From the NCBI GenBank assembly GCA_002398825.1, contig DHBS01000015.1, forward strand, positions 305 through 15,797: a stretch of DNA of 15,493 nt, read 5' to 3'. The notes under the pieces are model-generated. The model had not been told where the DNA came from. It worked only from the letters and a program-made list of their open reading frames with translations, and did no database searches. Source of the DNA: Syntrophomonas sp. UBA4922. GTDB taxonomy: Bacteria; Bacillota; Syntrophomonadia; Syntrophomonadales; Syntrophomonadaceae. Of the stretch, positions 12,345-15,493 are shown piece after piece (the stretch's first letter is position 1; each line of letters starts with the position of its first letter). Made by a program: the position numbers and the translations under genes.

Positions 12345-12863
12345 ATGCCTAAAGTAGGTATTATAATGGGAAGTGATTCCGATCTGGCAGTGATGAAAGA
12401 CGCGGCTGATATTTTACGGGAGTTCGGGGTCGATTACGACATCACCATCTGCTCGGCGCACCGGCTGCCCGAGGAAACCGCGCGTTATGCGGCCACAGCT
12501 GTGGAAAGAGGCCTGGCGGTGATCATCGCCGGGGCTGGAGGCGCAGCTCATCTGCCCGGGGTGATAGCCGCTTCTACCCTGCTTCCGGTCATCGGGGTGC
12601 CCGTCCAAAGCGGCGCTCTGGCCGGAGTAGACGCCCTCTACGCCATTGTGCAGATGCCGCGGGGCATCCCGGTGGCGACGGTGGCCATCAACGGCAGTGC
12701 CAATGCAGCTCTTTTGGCGGTGCAGATGCTGGCCTTGAGCGATCCCGGACTGCGCCGGGCCTTGCAGGATTACCGCCTTAAAATGGCGGGGTCTGTACTG
12801 GACAAAGACAAGAAGCTGCAGCAATTGGGCATCAAGAGTTACCTTGAATCGTTAAGGAGATAG
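12345..12863 (+). CDS. purE: N5-carboxyaminoimidazole ribonucleotide mutase PurE
   Basis: PurE moves the carboxyl group of N5-CAIR to C4, giving CAIR in de novo purine synthesis. The 172-aa protein has the class I signatures GSDSD (9-13), SAHR (37-40, with the catalytic His) and the glycine-rich AGAGGAAHLPG (62-72). ATG 12345 is chosen because AAGGAGG (12331-12337) is 7 nt upstream; a TTG directly before it at 12342 is less likely. No purK is seen in the window; it may be elsewhere, or the enzyme may act directly with CO2 as in class II forms, although the sequence looks like class I. It is the first gene after the riboswitch and lies 3 nt before purB. Confidence 0.95.
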   Translation: MPKVGIIMGSDSDLAVMKDAADILREFGVDYDITICSAHRLPEETARYAATAVERGLAVIIAGAGGAAHLPGVIAASTLLPVIGVPVQSGALAGVDALYAIVQMPRGIPVATVAINGSANAALLAVQMLALSDPGLRRALQDYRLKMAGSVLDKDKKLQQLGIKSYLESLRR

Positions 12864-12866
12864 GAT

Positions 12867-14162
12867 ATGATTGAACGATATACTCTGCCCGAGATGGGCC
12901 GGATATGGTCGCAGGACAATAAACTGCAGAACTGGCTGAAGATCGAAATAGCCGCTTGTGAAGCCCAGGCCAGGCTGGGGAATATTCCTGCAGAAGCGGT
13001 TGAGATCATTAAAGAGCGCGCTGCTTTTAATGTCGAGCGCATTGAACAAATTGAAGCTGAAGTGCATCACGATGTCATCGCCTTCCTCACCAATGTGGCT
13101 GAATATGTTGGCGAACCCTCCAAATATATTCACCTGGGTATGACCTCCTCGGATATTCTGGATACCGGACTGGCTATGCAGATGCGCGACGCCGCCGACA
13201 TCATCACGGACAAACTGCAGCGGCTGCGCCAGATTGTAGCCCAGCAGGCGGCGAAATATAAATATACTTTGAACATGGGGCGCAGTCACGGGGTGCATGG
13301 CGAGCCCAGCACTTTCGGACTCAAAATGGCCCTGTGGTACACCGACCTGGAACGGGATCTGATCAGGTGGTCTCAGGCCCGGGATCATATAGCCTATGGG
13401 GCTGTCTCCGGAGCTATGGGCAATTTCGCCCACCTCGACCCGCGGGTTGAGGAATCTGTCTGTCAGGATGTGGGCTTAAAGCCCTGCCCGGTATCCACAC
13501 AAGTGATTCAACGCGATCGTCACGCCCAGTTCCTGACCACGATTGCCGTGATCGGGGCTTCTCTGGAAAAGATCGCCACTGAGATCAGAAATCTGCAGCG
13601 CACCGAGATTTTAGAAGTGGAAGAACCGTTCCGCAAAGGGCAAAAAGGGTCTTCGGCTATGCCCCATAAGCGCAACCCCATGATGAGCGAGCGGGTAGCC
13701 GGTCTTTCCCGGGTCTTACGCGGCAATGCGGTAGCAGCCCTGGAGAATGTGGCCCTGTGGCATGAGCGCGACCTGACCCATTCTTCGGTGGAGAGGGTGA
13801 TCATACCTGACAGCTGCATCATCCTGGATTACATGCTGGAAAAACTGACCGGGGTGATCCAAGGCCTGGTGGTATATGAGGATAATATGACCCGCAACAT
13901 CAACCTGACCGGGGGGCTGATATTCTCCCAGGAGCTGATGCTGCACCTGATAGATAAAGGAATGCTGCGGGAAACCGCTTACCGCCTGGTACAGGACAAT
14001 GCCATGAAAAGCTGGTCGGAGCGGTGCAGTTTTAAGCAGCTGGTCTCAGACGACCCGGAGATCATGAAGGTCTTAAGCCCTGAGGACGTCGAAGCGGTTT
14101 TCGACATGTCGATTTACTACAAAAACGTGGATTACATATTCCAACGATGCGGGCTCGAATAG
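12867..14162 (+). CDS. purB: Adenylosuccinate lyase PurB
   Basis: PurB releases fumarate from SAICAR and from adenylosuccinate, acting twice in purine synthesis. The 431-aa length is normal for the family. The fumarase/aspartase superfamily signature GSSAMPHKRNP is at 261-271 with the catalytic serine loop, and a catalytic histidine is in GRSHGVHGEP (138-147, His141). The substrate-binding TSSD is at 93-96. AAGGAGA (12854-12860) lies 6 nt before the ATG and overlaps the end of purE. The next start codon follows within 20 nt, so the genes are tightly coupled. Confidence 0.96.
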   Translation: MIERYTLPEMGRIWSQDNKLQNWLKIEIAACEAQARLGNIPAEAVEIIKERAAFNVERIEQIEAEVHHDVIAFLTNVAEYVGEPSKYIHLGMTSSDILDTGLAMQMRDAADIITDKLQRLRQIVAQQAAKYKYTLNMGRSHGVHGEPSTFGLKMALWYTDLERDLIRWSQARDHIAYGAVSGAMGNFAHLDPRVEESVCQDVGLKPCPVSTQVIQRDRHAQFLTTIAVIGASLEKIATEIRNLQRTEILEVEEPFRKGQKGSSAMPHKRNPMMSERVAGLSRVLRGNAVAALENVALWHERDLTHSSVERVIIPDSCIILDYMLEKLTGVIQGLVVYEDNMTRNINLTGGLIFSQELMLHLIDKGMLRETAYRLVQDNAMKSWSERCSFKQLVSDDPEIMKVLSPEDVEAVFDMSIYYKNVDYIFQRCGLE

Positions 14163-14180
14163 ATGAGAGGGGAAGAAAGT

Positions 14181-14897
14181 ATGAACAGCGGAGAGCTAAT
14201 CTACGAAGGCAAAGGCAAGCGGATATTCAGCACGGAGCGCGATGATGAAGTCATCATGTCCTACAAAGACGAAGCCACTGCATTTGACGGCGCCAAAAAA
14301 GGTATTATTAAAGACAAGGGAGTCATCAACAACCGCATATCCGCTTTGATCTATACTTTTCTAGCCCGGCACGGCATTCCCACTCACCTGGTCAAAACCC
14401 TGGATGAGCGCAATGTAGTGGTCAAGAGGCTGGAGATGATACCTGTGGAAGTGGTGGTCCGCAACCTCATCGCCGGGGGACTGGCCAAAAGGCTGGGCCG
14501 GGAAGAGGGAGAAGCGCTGTCCTCGCCGGTGGTGGAGTTGTATTACAAGAGCGACGCCCTGCACGATCCGATGATAAGCGAATCCCTGGCTGTGGCCATG
14601 GGTTGGGCCAGCGAGGAGCAACTGCAGGATATGAAGGCGCAGGCTCTCAGAATAAACCAGGTTTTGCAGAGCTTCTTTGACGGCATCGGTATCATTCTGG
14701 TAGATTTCAAGCTGGAATTCGGCCTCTATCAAGGCCGGCTTATCCTGGGAGATGAAATCACCCCGGACGGTTGCCGCTTATGGGATAAAATCAGTCTTGA
14801 AAAGATGGACAAAGACCGTTTCCGGAGGGATCTGGGCGGTGAAGAGGAAGCCTATCAGGAAGTGGTAAGGCGCATTGAAGCAGCCCTGCCAGGCTAG
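14181..14897 (+). CDS. purC: SAICAR synthetase PurC
   Basis: PurC ligates aspartate to CAIR with ATP hydrolysis to form SAICAR. The 238-aa protein begins LIYEGKGKRIF after a short lead and has both family signatures: IPVEVVVRNLIAGG (87-100) and LVDFKLEFG (173-181), with DEITPD (201-206) binding metal/nucleotide. I place the start at ATG 14181, 8 nt after an AGAGGGGA site. An in-frame ATG at 14163 directly after the purB stop would add six residues outside the family alignment and lacks such a site. The gene order purE-purB-purC is common in Clostridia. Confidence 0.95.
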   Translation: MNSGELIYEGKGKRIFSTERDDEVIMSYKDEATAFDGAKKGIIKDKGVINNRISALIYTFLARHGIPTHLVKTLDERNVVVKRLEMIPVEVVVRNLIAGGLAKRLGREEGEALSSPVVELYYKSDALHDPMISESLAVAMGWASEEQLQDMKAQALRINQVLQSFFDGIGIILVDFKLEFGLYQGRLILGDEITPDGCRLWDKISLEKMDKDRFRRDLGGEEEAYQEVVRRIEAALPG

Positions 14898-14969
14898 AGC
14901 CTTGAGCAGGATCTGTGCAATAAAATGATGACAAGGCGACCGGCCGTAGGCCAGGACAGGAGGTAGAAG

Positions 14970-15227
14970 GTGTTTAAGGCCAATATTTATGTAACGTTGA
15001 AACCCGGGGTACTGGATCCTCAGGGCGAGGCGGTAAAGAACTCCCTGCATGTTTTAGACTATCCTTATGTTGATGAAGTGCGCATCGGCAAGTATATACA
15101 AGTATGGCTGCAAGGTGAAGACCGGGAAAAAGCCCGGCGCGAATTGGAGGAGATGAGCGACAAACTCTTGGCCAATCCGGTTATCGAAGACTATCGGGTG
15201 GAAATAGCGGAGGTCGATGAACCATGA
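14970..15227 (+). CDS. purS: Phosphoribosylformylglycinamidine synthase subunit PurS
   Basis: PurS is the small bridging subunit of the three-part FGAM synthetase, joining PurL to the glutaminase PurQ and helping channel ammonia. The 85-aa protein has the typical pattern YVTLKPGVLDPQGEAVKNSL, then a segment beginning VDEVRIGKYIQV. The GTG start at 14970 is supported by AGGAGG (14958-14963) 6 nt upstream. A 72-bp gap separates it from purC with no terminator. Its stop codon overlaps the purQ start by 4 nt (ATGA), so the two subunits are translationally coupled. Confidence 0.94.
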   Translation: MFKANIYVTLKPGVLDPQGEAVKNSLHVLDYPYVDEVRIGKYIQVWLQGEDREKARRELEEMSDKLLANPVIEDYRVEIAEVDEP

Positions 15228-15493
15228 AATTCGGTATTATCGTTTTTCCGGGTTCGAACTGCGATGCGGACTGCTTCCACGTTATAGAGCAGGTGATGGG
15301 GCAAGAGGCCCGGTATATATGGCATAAAGAACCCGATGTAACCGCTTGTGACGCCCTCATTCTTCCCGGGGGTTTTTCTTATGGAGACTACCTGCGCACC
15401 GGCGCAATCGCGCGTTTTTCGCCGGTCATGTCCCGGGTAGTGGATTTCGCCGCTCAAGGCGGTCTGGTATTGGGCATATGCAACGGGTTCCAA
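15224..15493 (+). CDS. purQ: FGAM synthase glutaminase subunit PurQ, partial
   Basis: Only the first 90 residues lie in the window. They read FGIIVFPGSNCDADC, then LILPGGFSYGDYLRTGAIAR, and end in GICNGFQ, the nucleophile elbow of class I glutamine amidotransferases with the catalytic cysteine at residue 86. PurQ hydrolyses glutamine and passes ammonia to PurL, which presumably follows beyond the window. Start ATG 15224 overlaps the purS stop. The catalytic His and Glu are expected in the missing C-terminal part. Confidence 0.95.
   Translation, partial: MKFGIIVFPGSNCDADCFHVIEQVMGQEARYIWHKEPDVTACDALILPGGFSYGDYLRTGAIARFSPVMSRVVDFAAQGGLVLGICNGFQ

Noticed and set aside
1..15493. CRISPR array, tRNA or rRNA genes, insertion sequence, prophage att sites
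   Set aside because: No regularly spaced repeats, cloverleaf with CCA-type end, ribosomal RNA stretch, transposase or integrase pattern was seen on either strand.

Overview
The window looks like chromosomal DNA of an anaerobic bacterium of the Firmicutes (Clostridia). I infer this from strong AGGAGG-type ribosome binding sites, a ykkC-class leader ahead of a pur operon with separate purS and purQ, a GerMN-domain lipoprotein as found in spore-forming lineages, and a [FeFe]-hydrogenase maturation operon. A Syntrophomonadaceae- or Peptococcaceae-like host would fit, but the sequence alone does not fix the genus.

Region 1 (1-2980) is the edge of a defence-type locus. It holds the C-terminus of a type I restriction HsdR subunit. 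After 40 bp comes a visibly AT-richer two-gene cassette: a 771-aa protein joining a PHP phosphoesterase-like domain to a split ABC/SMC-type ATPase, and a 93-aa protein whose start overlaps it by 17 bp. Region 2 (about 3146-7824) is the [FeFe]-hydrogenase maturation operon: promoter, structured leader ending in an intrinsic terminator, a TM1266-type small regulator, hydG, hydE, a deletion-scarred remnant of aspartate ammonia-lyase (both ends kept, the middle lost), hydF, and a terminator. No structural hydrogenase gene lies in the window. A possible ThiS-like gene fragment sits antisense just after hydF.

Region 3 (7825-12060) is a loosely packed set of single genes on both strands: a DUF4397 protein, a large REP/MITE-like hairpin, a 62-aa unknown, mscL with its own terminator, a degenerate receiver/GGDEF-like protein, a non-coding convergent gap with two structured palindromes, a GerMN lipoprotein, and a 61-aa coiled-coil protein. 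Region 4 (12114-end) is the de novo purine operon purE-purB-purC-purS-purQ(partial). It is led by a near-consensus promoter and a ykkC-type riboswitch, most probably the PRPP-sensing subtype, with a readable antiterminator/terminator switch.

The functional logic is clearest in two operons. In the hyd operon HydG makes the Fe(CO)2(CN) synthon from tyrosine, HydE processes it, and HydF assembles the 2Fe subcluster for a hydrogenase encoded elsewhere. In the pur operon PurS and PurQ (with PurL, beyond the window) perform the FGAM synthetase step, PurE and PurC convert AIR to SAICAR, and PurB releases fumarate. The least explained pieces are the PHP-ATPase cassette, the hyd leader RNA and the aspA scar.
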